Shown piece by piece: positions 1 through 6,276 of a stretch of DNA of 9,788 bases. The stretch is from Acholeplasmataceae bacterium UBA6235 (lineage in GTDB: Bacteria; Bacillota_I; Bacilli_A; Acholeplasmatales; UBA5453). The stretch is taken from positions 1 through 9,788 of the forward strand of contig DJWH01000091.1 of assembly GCA_002441525.1 (NCBI GenBank), read 5' to 3'. Numbering within the stretch: the stretch's first letter is position 1; every line of letters starts with the position of its first letter. A program made the position numbers and the translations under genes. A model generated the notes under the pieces. The model searched no databases. It worked only from the letters and a program-made list of their open reading frames with translations, and had not been told where the DNA came from.

Positions 1-22
1 AAGTCACTTTGTCTACAGTCTG

Positions 23-46
23 AAAACTACCTAATGGTAGTCTTTT
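23..46 (-). terminator. weak hairpin terminator downstream of the FMN reductase gene
   Basis: ACTACC (26-31) and GGTAGT (36-41) form a 6-bp stem with a 4-nt loop. Read on the minus strand the stem is followed by only TTTTC, so the U tract is short. The right side abuts the reductase stop codon (45-47). On the plus strand the hairpin is followed by CTTTT, so it could also serve a gene entering from the left. The position fits a terminator, but the stem is weak. Confidence 0.5.
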
Positions 47-581
47 ACTTACGAATAGTCTTTAATGCAGTACCCCAAAGCACCACTTGATCTAATAACG
101 CGTCCAAATTGGTTTGGTGTAAAGCTTGTGGTTTAAAGGTTTGTCCATCAAAATCGGTAAATAGCGATAACAAGACGTGACTTCTCACATCCGCTACCAT
201 CAATTCACCTAAAATGCCTCTTAAGTGTTCAGCGGCTCTAGCACCACCAACAGAACCGTAAGATACAATGCCTGCGGATTTGTTGTTCCATTCTTCTCTA
301 GCCCAATCTAATGCATTCTTGAGCGCGCCTGTAATGGAGTGATTATATTCTGCAACCACAAAAATGAATCCATCCATTTGTTTTAATTTGTTTTGAAATT
401 GGACAACCCCATCGTTGAATCCTTCACCTAAGAATGGTAATTTATAGTCTTTAATATCGATGACTTCGAAATTAGCCTGTTCTTTTTGATTTGCATAGTC
501 TAACACCCATTGTGCCACTTGTGGTGAAACTCTACCTTCTCTGGTTGAACCAGTAATGATGCCAATGTTTAAATCTTTCAT
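45..581 (-). CDS. NADPH-dependent FMN reductase-type flavoprotein
   Basis: This 178-residue flavodoxin-fold protein is of the NADPH-dependent FMN reductase family (azoreductase/chromate reductase/quinone reductase type). It is a soluble cytoplasmic enzyme expected to bind FMN and pass electrons from NAD(P)H to flavin, quinone or azo substrates. A beta strand leads into GSTREGR (residues 11-17), the FMN phosphate loop. AEYNHSITGALKNALDW (77-93) is the isoalloxazine-side motif, with Ala where many homologues have Pro. SYGSVGGARAAEHLR (107-121) is the third conserved block. Length is normal for the family. An upstream in-frame GTG (617) lies inside the promoter -10, so the ATG at 581 is chosen; GGAGG (592-596) sits 10 nt before it. 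The gene is alone in its unit, divergent from mscS, and its promoter overlaps a palindromic operator-like site. The true substrate is unknown. Confidence 0.9.
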   Translation of the reverse strand: MKDLNIGIITGSTREGRVSPQVAQWVLDYANQKEQANFEVIDIKDYKLPFLGEGFNDGVVQFQNKLKQMDGFIFVVAEYNHSITGALKNALDWAREEWNNKSAGIVSYGSVGGARAAEHLRGILGELMVADVRSHVLLSLFTDFDGQTFKPQALHQTNLDALLDQVVLWGTALKTIRK

Positions 582-607
582 ATCATAATAACCTCCGTTT
601 GTTTTGA

Positions 608-636
608 ATTGTAACACATAGTTATTTCGATTTCAA
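608..636 (-). promoter_or_regulatory. sigma-A promoter of the FMN reductase gene
   Basis: On the minus strand, -35 TTGAAA (636-631) and -10 TACAAT (613-608) are separated by exactly 17 bp. The -10 is preceded by TG-n (extended -10). Transcription would begin about 20 nt before the ATG. The match is strong and position fits the gene. The -35 lies inside an operator-like element at 626-637. Confidence 0.8.
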
Positions 637-657
637 ATCATTTGCTTCGAATTCGAA
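626..657. promoter_or_regulatory. tandem palindromic operator-like sites in the reductase/mscS intergenic region
   Basis: A perfect 12-bp palindrome TTCGAATTCGAA occupies 646-657. A second copy matching 10 of 12 positions (TTCGATTTCAAA, 626-637) starts 20 bp away, about two helical turns. The degenerate copy covers the reductase -35 (631-636) and the perfect copy lies just upstream. This geometry suits a dimeric repressor binding cooperatively on one DNA face. No regulator gene lies next to it, so the binding protein is unknown. Confidence 0.5.
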
Positions 658-699
658 ATATTAATTAAGGTGGTAAACGTGGTTTTGATTATACACTTA

Positions 700-708
700 T
701 GTTATAGT
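700..708 (+). promoter_or_regulatory. extended -10 promoter of the mscS gene
   Basis: TGTTATAGT gives TG-n plus a -10 hexamer (703-708) matching TATAAT at five of six positions. There is no good -35 at 16-18 bp, and the TTGATT at 685-690 is too close. An extended -10 would explain activity without a -35. The start codon is about 22 nt downstream. Confidence 0.55.
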
Positions 709-730
709 ATTTATAGAAAGGATGATTGTT

Positions 731-1774
731 ATGTTACTACCATTTTTATCACAATCCGCGTGGGTCAATGCAGGATTCACCATTGGCATCCTCGCCATTC
801 TAATTGTTTTTTTCATCTTTGAAAACAAGCTCATCAAAAAATACGAAGAACGGTTGAGTAAATTCACCATCATCGTCATTTACATCGCTTCATTCTTGTT
901 AATGACCGGTGGTTTATTATTCATTTTATGGTTATGGTCATTTGACTATTCAACCCTGATTCAAGACATCCAAGATGGCACACTTGCCTATATTGAAGCG
1001 TCATTAGGACGTATGATTGCGAGCATATTGGTTTTCTTCTTATCGATGATGATCGTTAAGATTGCGAAAATCGCCTTAAAGAAGGTCGGTGTCAAAGCCA
1101 CCCCTTTACAAAAGCGTAAAAAGACGATTGCGAAAGTCACTTTAAGCATCATTCGTTATACAGTAGGGATATTATCTATATTAATCATCCTAGCCATTTG
1201 GGGTGTGAACGTGGTACCTGCCTTAGCTGGTTTAGGCATCATGGGATTGGTCATTGGTCTAGGTGCTCAAAAATTCATCAATGATTTAATCGCTGGTTTC
1301 TTCATCATCTTTGAACAACATTTCGATGTGGGTGATACGGTTGAAGTGAAAGGGTTTAAAGGTCAAGTATCCGACATTGGTTTAAAAACCACAAGGATTA
1401 AAAACTGGAAGGGTGATGTGATGATACTCGCTAATGGCGAAATCACCAACATGATTAATTACTCTCGAAACCCATCCATCGCGATTGTCGACTTTGGTAT
1501 TGCTTATGAAGAAAATGTACAAGCGGTGATCGAACTATTGAATAAAGAATTGATTGTATTAAAAACCTTATTCCCTCAAGTGGTTGAGGACCCAACCGTC
1601 GTCGGTGTGACCAATTTGGATGCTTCTCAAGTCACTTTAAGGGCGATTGTAAAAACAGAAAATGAACAACATTACGCAGTTGAACGTGGAATGAGAAAAC
1701 TCATTAAAGAAATCCTCAATGCGAACAACATTGAAATTCCATTCCCACAAATCGTCGTTTCAAACAAAGAATAA
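731..1774 (+). CDS. MscS-family small-conductance mechanosensitive channel (YkuT-like)
   Basis: A 347-residue membrane channel expected to open under membrane tension and release solutes during hypo-osmotic shock. Hydrophobic helices lie at about residues 15-30, 45-70, 95-115 and 138-158, followed by the pore-lining helix rich in Gly and Ala (about 160-190, with LGIMGLVIGLGAQ). The cytoplasmic beta domain begins with FEQHFDVGDTVEVKGFKG (from about 195) and continues through GLKTTRIKNWKGD and the LANGEITNMINYSRN block. The C-terminal IPFPQ (about 336-340) matches the family's conserved end. Length resembles firmicute YkuT rather than E. coli MscS. The ATG at 731 is preferred over 722 because AAAGGAT (717-723) sits 7 nt before 731 but would abut 722. 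It is a single-gene unit, convergent with the ABC operon and sharing its terminator. Confidence 0.95.
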   Translation: MLLPFLSQSAWVNAGFTIGILAILIVFFIFENKLIKKYEERLSKFTIIVIYIASFLLMTGGLLFILWLWSFDYSTLIQDIQDGTLAYIEASLGRMIASILVFFLSMMIVKIAKIALKKVGVKATPLQKRKKTIAKVTLSIIRYTVGILSILIILAIWGVNVVPALAGLGIMGLVIGLGAQKFINDLIAGFFIIFEQHFDVGDTVEVKGFKGQVSDIGLKTTRIKNWKGDVMILANGEITNMINYSRNPSIAIVDFGIAYEENVQAVIELLNKELIVLKTLFPQVVEDPTVVGVTNLDASQVTLRAIVKTENEQHYAVERGMRKLIKEILNANNIEIPFPQIVVSNKE

Positions 1775-1779
1775 TCAAG

Positions 1780-1816
1780 AAAAAATGATTCCAGTTTTCG
1801 TGGAATCATTTTTTTT
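1780..1816. terminator. bidirectional terminator between mscS and the ABC exporter operon
   Basis: AAAAAATGATTCCA (1780-1793) and its perfect complement (1801-1814) form a 14-bp stem around a 7-nt loop. The U tract works on either strand because the stem starts with A's and ends with T's. It fills almost the whole 40-bp gap between two convergent genes and touches the stop codon of the minus-strand permease (1815-1817). Confidence 0.92.
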
Positions 1817-2600
1817 AGCTGCCTGTCGATTCGTAATGTTTTAAGCCTTTATGCCAAACCCATAAACCCAATCCAATCACGAATAGGGTCACCAGTACGA
1901 GGTATAGGGTGAGTTGAATCAAACTGACTTCTCCAAATAGATACATCGCTGGGTAATACGATACCAATGCATAGGGAATCACATACGTTAGAATCACTTG
2001 CATGACCTTTGGAAAAATCGTGATTGGATATTTCATGAAATCACTTAAGTTATAGGTGACTTGAATGAGTGGATAACTGTTTTTCAACCAAAATGAAGTG
2101 GATGCGGTCGCCAGTTTCAACCCGGTAAAGATGAAAATACCGATGAACAACGTGATGAATATCACGATGAATTGCACGGGATCAAAAGGGATACTCAGGT
2201 TGGTCAATGTAGTAATGACTAAAAATGTCCCTAAAATGATTTCACCGAACGCATCCGGTTGAAAGCGTTCAATTAAAAACACATACAACGCGTTGATTGG
2301 ACGCAACATATAGCGGTCCATTCCACCTTGTCTGACATACCTTGGTAAGAGCCAAATGTTGTCGAAGAACAGATGGTCTATCCCTTTTGGAATCAGCGAT
2401 AGCCCATACATCAATAAAATCTGATTGAGTGAGAATCCGGCAAGTGCGGTGATGTTTTGAAAGATGATATAGAGGAATAACAAACCAGCCCCTTGGGTAA
2501 ATAAGAACCCCACCATACCGATCAAAAAGTCGACACGATATTCCATCAATCCTTTTAAATATTGTTTAAAGAATATGCTATAGATTTTAAGATATTTCAT
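1815..2600 (-). CDS. ABC-2 type exporter, second permease subunit (DUF990-like)
   Basis: A 261-residue integral membrane protein, probably with six helices, that should pair with the preceding permease to form the transmembrane pathway of an ATP-driven exporter. Hydrophobic segments are at about residues 24-50, 56-70, 104-135, 143-165, 195-220 and 228-250. The cytoplasmic stretch VRQGGMDRYMLRPINALY (89-106) matches the conserved G-D-L-RP block of DUF990/ABC2_membrane_6 permeases. The later SYPLIQVTYNLSDFMKYP and IPYALVSYYPAMYL blocks also fit. An upstream TTG (2612) gives a 4-residue extension but contains the Shine-Dalgarno itself, so the ATG at 2600 is chosen, with GGAGG at 2606-2610. The first permease's stop is at 2602-2604, only 1 nt away, so the two genes are translationally coupled. 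It is the last gene of the operon, ending at the shared terminator. Substrate unknown. Confidence 0.88.
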   Translation of the reverse strand: MKYLKIYSIFFKQYLKGLMEYRVDFLIGMVGFLFTQGAGLLFLYIIFQNITALAGFSLNQILLMYGLSLIPKGIDHLFFDNIWLLPRYVRQGGMDRYMLRPINALYVFLIERFQPDAFGEIILGTFLVITTLTNLSIPFDPVQFIVIFITLFIGIFIFTGLKLATASTSFWLKNSYPLIQVTYNLSDFMKYPITIFPKVMQVILTYVIPYALVSYYPAMYLFGEVSLIQLTLYLVLVTLFVIGLGLWVWHKGLKHYESTGS

Positions 2601-2601
2601 A

Positions 2602-3411
2602 TTAACCTCCAAAGACCACTATCTTCTTTAAAGATAACTTAAAGATGAGATTACTAAAGAGATTGAATATGCCAACCCAAATGGCTAAGATGAGTAACCC
2701 CTGTAGTGCATCTGTGGTGGATAATTTCCCCAACATCACGAGGGTTGGATAACTGATGTATTTGAACGGTAAATATGAAATCACAGTCAAAATGGCTTTT
2801 GGGTATAATGCCAAAGGAATCAACTGTCCAGATACGATTCGAATCACCACATTCATCAATATAGCTAATCCAAATACATTGGTGGTGTGAATCGAAATCG
2901 TTCCAAAGAAATACGCAAACTCAAACATCAACATAAATATGAGTGGGACAAATAACACAGCGAGTAACACCTGTAATCCCGTCACAGCGAATGGAATGTT
3001 GAATGCCCAAAGCAATACAGCCGCTGTGATGGTCACGATTGGTAATGTCAATGAGAATATCCCAATCACACGACCAAAGACTTCTGAATAGAGTCTCGCT
3101 TTATATGAGATGGGCTTGATCAACATCATACTGATTCTACCCTCTCTGATTTCTTCACTCATGATATACATCGCTTCTGTATCAGAAAATACATATAACA
3201 AATTGGTCACCAAATAATACAACAACATTTCATGTAAGGTAAACCCTTGAATCGATTGGTTGTACTCATACACGCTCATCCATAAAAAGACCATCATAAA
3301 GAATTGGAATACGTCTAATAAAAGCCATAAGATAATCGTACCCCGATAGATGAACATGTTCATGACACTCGTTCTAAAGAACGGTAAATACTTCTTTATT
3401 TTCGATCTCAT
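2602..3411 (-). CDS. ABC-2 type exporter, first permease subunit (DUF990-like)
   Basis: A 269-residue membrane protein with about six helices (roughly residues 21-48, 59-76, 113-138, 143-172, 178-200 and 234-258). IREGRISMMLIKPISYKARLY (88-108) is the cytoplasmic coupling-type block also present in the partner permease. SGQLIPLALYP followed by LPFKYISYPTLVMLG near residues 194-227 is typical of these permeases. Its ATG overlaps the ATPase stop codon as ATGA (3408-3411). It has no strong Shine-Dalgarno of its own, so translation probably depends on ribosomes finishing the ATPase gene. With the neighbours it makes the ATPase-permease-permease set of the COG4586/COG4587/COG3694 type, a common but functionally uncharacterised exporter. 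The transported compound is not known. Confidence 0.88.
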   Translation of the reverse strand: MRSKIKKYLPFFRTSVMNMFIYRGTIILWLLLDVFQFFMMVFLWMSVYEYNQSIQGFTLHEMLLYYLVTNLLYVFSDTEAMYIMSEEIREGRISMMLIKPISYKARLYSEVFGRVIGIFSLTLPIVTITAAVLLWAFNIPFAVTGLQVLLAVLFVPLIFMLMFEFAYFFGTISIHTTNVFGLAILMNVVIRIVSGQLIPLALYPKAILTVISYLPFKYISYPTLVMLGKLSTTDALQGLLILAIWVGIFNLFSNLIFKLSLKKIVVFGG

Positions 3412-4412
3412 AGACCGTTTTTATAAATCGCCTTAATGATATTTTCGAGATGGTCATCGGAAATATCGATGTCGAGTACTTCGGTTTGTTTTAATACAGG
3501 TCCAATGATATCACCCACATTGATTTTCAATTTGTTGAAAATCACAGTTAGTGCTTTATTTTCAAGCGATACGGTTAAATCAGGGTCCTTCTTCTTTAAG
3601 GTTTCAAATACACCCAAGTCTAGCTCTAAATCATTTTTAAGGGTGAAGCATACAATTTTCTTAGAACCAAACTTCGCCTTGATGGTTTCTAGGTTGCCAT
3701 CATAGATGATTTTACCTTGGTCAATCATCATGATACGGTCACACAACTCTTCGATATCTGCGAGGTCATGGGTCGTTAAAATGATCGTGGTTTGATACTT
3801 TTCATGGATTTCTTTTAATGTCTTACGGATGTTTTCTTTCGCAATGACATCGAGCCCAATGGTGGGTTCATCTAAGAACAGTAACTTAGGGTTATGTAAC
3901 AATGAAGCGACGATGTCGGCTTTCATACGTTGACCTAAAGATAATTGTCGCACCGGTTGTTTGATGAACTCATCTAACCCAAAGAGCGCGCTAAAATAAG
4001 CCAATCGTTCTTTATAATCGGCATCGCTGATCTGATAGATTTCTTTTAAGACAGTAAATGATTCAATCAATGGCAAGTCCCACCACAGTTGGGTACGTTG
4101 TCCGAAAACAACCCCAATCTTTTTCGCATTCACCGTTCTTTTTTGATAAGGGATGATGCCATCGACTCTGACTTCACCGGAGGTCGGTGTTAAAATACCT
4201 GTTAGCATTTTGATGGTGGTGGATTTACCAGCCCCATTGGGTCCGATATAACCCACAATTTCCCCTTGTTGAATGGTAAATGACACATCATCTACGGCTT
4301 TTTTGACGATTTTCTTCGCATTATAAAAGCTTTTAATGACCCCTTTCAATCCAGGTTCTTTTTCATATATGATGAACTCTTTCTTTAAATTTTCGACTTT
4401 GATAATTTCCAT
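3408..4412 (-). CDS. ABC-2 type exporter ATP-binding protein (COG4586-like)
   Basis: A 334-residue cytoplasmic ATPase powering the two permeases encoded downstream. All ABC motifs are intact: Walker A GPNGAGKST (57-65), Q-loop Gln105 in VVFGQRTQLWWDLP, signature LSLGQRMK (157-164), Walker B LLFLDEPTIGLD (177-188) with catalytic Glu182, and H-loop His215. The N-terminal insertion before Walker A (GLKGVIKSFYNAKKIVKKAVDDVSF) and the WWDLP motif are characteristic of the COG4586 subgroup, related to NatA and daunorubicin-type exporters. About 80 residues after the nucleotide-binding domain form an accessory C-terminal region, also usual there. AAGGAGTGAT precedes the ATG with good spacing. It ends in TGA within an ATGA overlap with the first permease gene, and is the first gene of the operon, with a good promoter at 4458-4486. 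Confidence 0.95.
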   Translation of the reverse strand: MEIIKVENLKKEFIIYEKEPGLKGVIKSFYNAKKIVKKAVDDVSFTIQQGEIVGYIGPNGAGKSTTIKMLTGILTPTSGEVRVDGIIPYQKRTVNAKKIGVVFGQRTQLWWDLPLIESFTVLKEIYQISDADYKERLAYFSALFGLDEFIKQPVRQLSLGQRMKADIVASLLHNPKLLFLDEPTIGLDVIAKENIRKTLKEIHEKYQTTIILTTHDLADIEELCDRIMMIDQGKIIYDGNLETIKAKFGSKKIVCFTLKNDLELDLGVFETLKKKDPDLTVSLENKALTVIFNKLKINVGDIIGPVLKQTEVLDIDISDDHLENIIKAIYKNGL

Positions 4413-4457
4413 AATATATCACTCCTTGGTTGGATATAAATCAACACCAACAACCCC

Positions 4458-4486
4458 ATTGTAAACCGCTTGGTTACATTTGTCAC
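4458..4486 (-). promoter_or_regulatory. promoter of the ABC exporter operon
   Basis: On the minus strand, GTGACA (4486-4481, five of six to consensus) and TACAAT (4463-4458, five of six) are 17 bp apart. The leader is about 40 nt. Just upstream of the -35 an inverted repeat GCAAC-N5-GTTGC (4487-4501) could be an operator. Confidence 0.7.
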
Positions 4487-4501
4487 GCAACGTTTGGTTG
4501 C
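4487..4501. repeat. inverted repeat GCAAC-N5-GTTGC upstream of the ABC operon -35
   Basis: Five-bp perfect arms (4487-4491 and 4497-4501) directly adjoin the -35 hexamer on the minus strand. The location suits an activator or repressor site. Arms this short can arise by chance, so support is limited. The rest of the 4413-4698 gap contains two divergent promoters, AT-rich DNA, and a small TGTG-GTA-CACA repeat at 4525-4535, with no RNA gene that can be recognised. Confidence 0.3.
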
Positions 4502-4609
4502 ATAATAAAATAATCTATTTTCAGTGTGGTACACATGCGTATCGATTTAGTCCATATTTATTTTAGCACAACCGATTGAAATAAATATTCATTTTTTGAC
4601 GATTTTAGG

Positions 4610-4638
4610 TTGAAATAACGCCATGAGGGCGGTATAAT
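4610..4638 (+). promoter_or_regulatory. promoter of the DUF975-like membrane protein gene, with an inverted repeat in its spacer
   Basis: TTGAAA (4610-4615) and a perfect TATAAT (4633-4638) are 17 bp apart. The spacer holds CGCC-ATGAG-GGCG (4619-4631), a GC-rich inverted repeat that stands out in AT-rich DNA and ends 1 bp before the -10. A repressor bound there would block RNA polymerase. The nearby TTGAAATAA at 4576-4584 repeats the -35 region sequence (4610-4618). Confidence 0.75.
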
Positions 4639-4698
4639 GACCTTGAAAAGTAAAACGTTGTTGTAAAGGCGTTTCCCTCTATGGGAGAAAGGGGATTT

Positions 4699-5439
4699 AT
4701 GCGTTACATTCAGTACCATGTCGATGCTTATAAGCTCGTATTTAAAAAGGGCTTCATGAATTTGGTGAAGCTATTGTTATTTTCAGTGATTCTATTGATT
4801 TCACTCGTCATTCCTGTTCTTACACCCATCGCTTTGATTGCGTCTGTTTCATTTTTTAAAGCGTTCCTAGAAAAAGGGGAAGCCGATTTATTTGAAACCC
4901 TTCGCGGTGTAGATATGACCGCTGATCGATATCTCAAATTGTTGATTGCATCCTTATTACAAATCGCGGTCATCGGTGCTGGGTATGTACTATTTGTCAT
5001 TCCTGGTGTGATCTTCGCATTCGCGCTTGCACCATTATTCTATATCATTACGATGCATCCAGACATCACCACTTCTGAAGCGTTCAAGTCTTCATTTGAG
5101 ATGATGAATGGCAATAAATTAAACTTATTCATGTTGAGATTACTTGGCGCAGTCGTTCCAATGGTGCTTAGCTTGATCATCGCGATATTCGCGAGATTGG
5201 TACCATTTATCGGTATGATTTTGTCCTTAGGCTATACAATCATCCTACCGCTCATATTCGCTGAAATCATGATTGTGGATATGATGTTCTTTAAGGAAAT
5301 CTCGGGATCAAAAGTATCCTTAGAACCTGAAGTGATCGTTGAAGAAAAACCGGTTAAGAAAGTCAAATTGCCAAAAGCGGTTGAAGCACCGAACAGTGAA
5401 CCAGAAGCACCTGCTGAACCAGAACAACCTAAAGAATAA
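4699..5439 (+). CDS. multi-pass membrane protein, DUF975-like, with acidic Pro/Glu-rich tail
   Basis: A 246-residue integral membrane protein of unknown function. Helices lie at about residues 22-52, 80-100, 102-118, 143-168 and 170-195. The block SEAFKSSFEMMNGNKLNLFMLRL (126-148) resembles the S-x-x-MKGNK-x-x-LF-L motif of DUF975 (glycerophosphodiester phosphodiesterase membrane-domain-like) proteins. After residue 205 comes a cytoplasm-type tail: VEEKPVKKVKLPK, then repeated Pro-Glu-Ala units to the end, likely disordered. An upstream in-frame ATG at 4681 adds six residues, but AAAGGGGA (4688-4695) lies between the two and fits the ATG at 4699, though spacing is short (about 4 nt). The 4681 ATG sits in a small TTTCCC/GGGAGA hairpin. 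It is a single-gene unit with its own promoter and terminator, divergent from the exporter operon. Confidence 0.8.
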   Translation: MRYIQYHVDAYKLVFKKGFMNLVKLLLFSVILLISLVIPVLTPIALIASVSFFKAFLEKGEADLFETLRGVDMTADRYLKLLIASLLQIAVIGAGYVLFVIPGVIFAFALAPLFYIITMHPDITTSEAFKSSFEMMNGNKLNLFMLRLLGAVVPMVLSLIIAIFARLVPFIGMILSLGYTIILPLIFAEIMIVDMMFFKEISGSKVSLEPEVIVEEKPVKKVKLPKAVEAPNSEPEAPAEPEQPKE

Positions 5440-5446
5440 AGTTATG

Positions 5447-5481
5447 AAGGTTAATCCAAATTGAATGGGTTAACCTTTTTC
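5447..5481 (+). terminator. rho-independent terminator after the DUF975-like gene
   Basis: AAGGTTAATCC (5447-5457) pairs with GGGTTAACCTT (5467-5477) over 11 bp with one T-G wobble and a 9-nt loop, followed by a T run to 5480. It begins 8 bp after the stop codon and ends 4 bp before the next promoter's -35. Confidence 0.9.
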
Positions 5482-5484
5482 TTA

Positions 5485-5513
5485 TTGTAAAATCATAAAT
5501 AATTGATTATAAT
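5485..5513 (+). promoter_or_regulatory. promoter of the interrupted membrane protein gene
   Basis: TTGTAA (5485-5490) and a perfect TATAAT (5508-5513) are 17 bp apart. The start codon at 5585 is about 65 nt downstream of the expected transcription start, across AT-rich DNA without a clear structure. An intact promoter suggests that the downstream gene broke only recently. Confidence 0.75.
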
Positions 5514-5584
5514 AGGGCTAACAACCATCGATAAAATAAATAATTAATATTATTAGTCTTTTATGGTAAAGAAAGAGGTATACT

Positions 5585-6196
5585 ATGCTCCAAGTGTGGC
5601 AAAAATATGGTGGATTTATTCATTTAGTTTTAAAAATCATGAGTGTGGTATTATTTTGGAATGCGATATCCAACTACACAAATGCCTATTGGACATTCAT
5701 CAACATGTCACGTCACTTCTTCGGTTTCTTGGTGACACTTGGATAAGCATTGGCCCTTTTATCAGAGAGAAAATCCTATACATTAACAATGTTTATTGTC
5801 ATTCAAGTATACAGTTTGTTTCTGAGTGCAACCTCCCTTTCACAACTCTTTTTCTGGAATCTAGATATATTTTGGTACCAATGGGTCTACACATTTATTC
5901 CAATCATTTTGATTCTGGTTAGTTTGGTTGGTTTGGCTCTAATTTTGAAACGCAGTGGATCTATCATCGTGATGATCTCTAGCATTTTGAGTGTCATTTA
6001 TAACATGGTAGCGCTGGTTTTATTATTTAATGAGCTGCCTAACGGTAATTATTCCTTCACACTGTACAACATCTTCATGGCTTTCATCGGACTACACTTC
6101 GCATTATTGCTAATGGTATTTGTATACAGACATTACTATAGATACGACGCTTATCAACCAAATTCAAATCCTGTAGACGAAATCCACTTCGAATAA
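5585..6196 (+). pseudogene. six-helix membrane protein gene interrupted by one in-frame TAA
   Basis: From the ATG at 5585, with AGAGG (5574-5578) 6 nt upstream, the frame encodes 53 residues and then meets TAA at 5744-5746. The same frame then runs open for 149 codons to TAA at 6194-6196. Read through, it would be a 203-residue membrane protein with helices near residues 11-27, 44-61, 66-85, 100-121, 126-147 and 160-181, and a short polar C-terminus. The stop falls within the second helix, between FFGFLVTLG and ALALLS, where a Leu codon TTA differs from TAA by one base. No Shine-Dalgarno precedes a possible restart (TTG 5750, ATG 5789). A recent nonsense mutation or a sequencing error is most likely; two separate small proteins are less likely. 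I do not recognise the family. Confidence 0.75.
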
Positions 6197-6209
6197 CGAT
6201 TTCACAATG

Positions 6210-6240
6210 AAGCGAACGGACTGTTCGCTTTTTTCTTTTT
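6210..6240 (+). terminator. rho-independent terminator after the interrupted membrane gene
   Basis: AAGCGAAC (6210-6217) and GTTCGCTT (6223-6230) form an 8-bp stem with loop GGACT, followed by a long T-rich tract. It lies 13 bp after the stop codon. Its T tract runs into the next gene's promoter region. Confidence 0.92.
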
Positions 6241-6250
6241 ATTTTTTCGA

Positions 6251-6256
6251 TATAAT
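6251..6256 (+). promoter_or_regulatory. -10 element of the SDR epimerase gene
   Basis: A perfect TATAAT. The DNA 17 bp upstream is the T tract of the preceding terminator (CTTTTT), so the -35 is poor. The transcription start would be about 14 nt before the ATG, leaving just room for GAGGGGTGAT as ribosome binding site. Confidence 0.5.
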
Positions 6257-6276
6257 ATATAGAGAGGGGTGATTGT

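Noticed and set aside
3408..3411. Possible use of TGA as Trp (Mycoplasma code)
   Set aside because: All recognised genes use TGG for Trp with no in-frame TGA, and the ATPase ends at this TGA in a standard ATGA overlap.
3436..3705. Plus-strand frame opposite the ABC ATPase C-terminus
   Set aside because: It is antisense to a well-supported gene, Ser-rich in the way of antisense shadows, and has no promoter or ribosome binding site.
4413..4698. Possible small RNA or riboswitch in the 286-bp divergent intergenic region
   Set aside because: Only short hairpins are present, no known riboswitch core could be recognised, and two good divergent promoters explain most of the region.
5563..5922. 119-codon open frame on the plus strand overlapping the start of the interrupted membrane gene
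   Set aside because: There is no ribosome binding site before 5563, the product is not membrane-like or family-like, and the AGAGG at 5574-5578 serves the ATG at 5585 in another frame.
5750..6196. Separate 148-codon gene starting at TTG 5750
   Set aside because: It is in the same frame as the ATG at 5585, lacks a Shine-Dalgarno, and starts inside a hydrophobic segment that continues from before the TAA. It is the 3' part of the interrupted gene.
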